24,287 nt of DNA from Hydrogenothermaceae bacterium (GTDB lineage Bacteria; Aquificota; Aquificia; Aquificales; Hydrogenothermaceae), in the NCBI GenBank assembly GCA_015490675.1, contig WFXI01000209.1:1-24287 (forward strand), given 5' to 3'. Of this stretch, positions 23,611 to 24,287 are shown piece after piece (position 1 is the first letter of the stretch; every line of letters starts with the position of its first letter). The translations under genes were made by a program, and so were the position numbers. The notes under the pieces are model-generated. The model was not told the origin of the DNA, searched no databases, and worked only from the letters and a program-made list of their open reading frames with translations.

Positions 23611-24042
23611 GTGGAAAGAACAGAGTGGGAATTTTCTGCAGGTGGTGTAGTTTATAGAAAAAATGAACAAGGAAAGCTGGAAATTCTTTTAATCAGGGTA
23701 AAAACTAGATGGAGCTTTCCTAAAGGGAACATAGAAAAAGGAGAACCTAGAGACCAGGCCGCACTAAGGGAAGTTAAAGAAGAAACAGGAGTTGATGCAG
23801 AAATTATAAATTACCTAGGCGAAGTTGATTACTGGTATAGCTCAGGATTAGTTAGAATTCATAAATTTGTCTACTATTACCTTATGAAATATGCAGGTGG
23901 AGATATTGTTCCTCAAAAAGAGGAAATTGATGAAGCTAAATTCCATCCAATAGAAGAAGTTGATAACTTGCTCTCTTACCCAACAGATAAAAAGATTTTT
24001 GAAAGAGCTAAAAAAGAATTGGAGAAGTTAGGTGAGCTTTAA
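23611..24042 (+). CDS. Nudix hydrolase, Ap4A-hydrolase-like
   Basis: A 143-residue Nudix hydrolase that cleaves nucleoside diphosphates linked to another moiety. The Nudix box is complete: G39, E45, R53-E54, E57-E58 and G60 in GX5EX7REUXEEXGU. The preceding RVKTRWSFPKGNIEKGE and the small size resemble the diadenosine tetraphosphate hydrolases of Aquifex and archaea; this substrate is inferred. GTG start with AGAGGAGGT 6-7 bases upstream. Its TAA stop shares its last A with the ATG of the next gene (TAATG). Confidence 0.88.
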   Translation: MERTEWEFSAGGVVYRKNEQGKLEILLIRVKTRWSFPKGNIEKGEPRDQAALREVKEETGVDAEIINYLGEVDYWYSSGLVRIHKFVYYYLMKYAGGDIVPQKEEIDEAKFHPIEEVDNLLSYPTDKKIFERAKKELEKLGEL

Positions 24043-24287
24043 TGCTCTATTATCTTGTAAAAGAAATCACCTCTTTTATTCAAAAAAGAGACAGAAACTT
24101 TTGTTTAAAAAATGGGGAGAGGCTTGGGTCTCTCCTCTGGAAATTAGGATATAGAAAAGATGTAATTCTAAAAAATCTTGATATTGCCTTTCCTGAAAAA
24201 TCTTTAGAATGGAAACTGGACATAGGTAAAAAGTCGTTACAAAATATAGGTAGAGTTTTACTAGAACTTCCTAAAATTCCTCAATAT
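24042..24287 (+). CDS. Lipid A biosynthesis acyltransferase (LpxL/HtrB family), N-terminal part
   Basis: The first 82 codons of a gene that runs off the right edge. The reading MLYYLVKEITSF, then GERLGSLLWKLGYR, VILKNLDIAFPEKS and SLQNIGRVLLELPKI matches the conserved N-terminus of LpxL/LpxM-type acyltransferases, which add secondary acyl chains to lipid A on the inner membrane. The catalytic HX4D motif lies beyond the window. The ATG overlaps the Nudix stop by one base, so it is cotranslated with that gene. It supports a Gram-negative, lipopolysaccharide-bearing cell. Confidence 0.82.
   Translation, partial: MLYYLVKEITSFIQKRDRNFCLKNGERLGSLLWKLGYRKDVILKNLDIAFPEKSLEWKLDIGKKSLQNIGRVLLELPKIPQY

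Noticed and set aside
1..24287. CRISPR arrays, tRNA or rRNA genes, insertion sequences, prophage genes
   Set aside because: No regularly spaced repeats, no transposase or integrase, and no gap long enough for unannotated structured RNA genes were seen in a by-eye reading.

Overview
The window is a dense, AT-rich bacterial chromosome segment: about 28 protein genes on both strands, no gap above about 125 bases, and no rRNA, tRNA or CRISPR. The gene mix (ferredoxin:thioredoxin reductase catalytic subunit, thermoglobin-like haemoglobin, nitric oxide reductase, NosA/OprC-type copper receptor, single-cluster ferredoxin, orphan atpC, lipid A acyltransferase) points to a Gram-negative, thermophilic chemolithotroph. 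My best inference is Aquificota (Hydrogenothermaceae, for example Sulfurihydrogenibium or a relative). This rests on gene content and base composition only, not on a search.

Layout. 1-735 (+): C-terminal part of a NorB-type nitric oxide reductase, closed by a strong hairpin terminator. 794-7731 (-): uvrB, a small secreted protein, an OprC/NosA-like copper receptor, FTR catalytic subunit and a DUF454-like membrane protein. 7809-9074 (+): an O-methyltransferase and a DUF3365 haem lipoprotein. 9113-9352 (-): a ferredoxin with a clear sigma-70-type promoter. 9464-14763 (-): a tightly packed run read thpR, prmA, deoC, an Rpn-like nuclease, rluD, an APC permease. 14829-17632 (+): phhB, an unknown gene and ligA. 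17629-19284 (-): atpC and trmN6-like, then a single-domain globin. 19408-24287 (+): elbB, hom, a HepT/MntA toxin-antitoxin pair, a DASS transporter, a Nudix hydrolase and the start of an LpxL-type acyltransferase.

The standout is the uvrB gene. It is interrupted in frame by a 519-residue intein placed exactly inside the Walker A P-loop, between the Lys and Thr of GATGTGK/T. The intein keeps its splicing residues, both acidic LAGLIDADG motifs and an embedded XRE-like helix-turn-helix. Removing it restores a 662-residue canonical UvrB, so ATP binding by the repair helicase should depend on protein splicing.

A second theme is nitrogen oxide and copper handling: NorB at the left edge, a receptor carrying the OprC/NosA copper signature (CxxxM plus HxM), a haem c DUF3365 lipoprotein and a Vitreoscilla-type globin. 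A third is small selfish or defence modules inside housekeeping operons: the overlapping hepT-mntA pair after hom, and an Rpn-like nuclease between deoC and rluD. Several genes start with TTG (uvrB, permease, trmN6, hom) or GTG (Nudix), each apart from trmN6 with a well-placed ribosome binding site.
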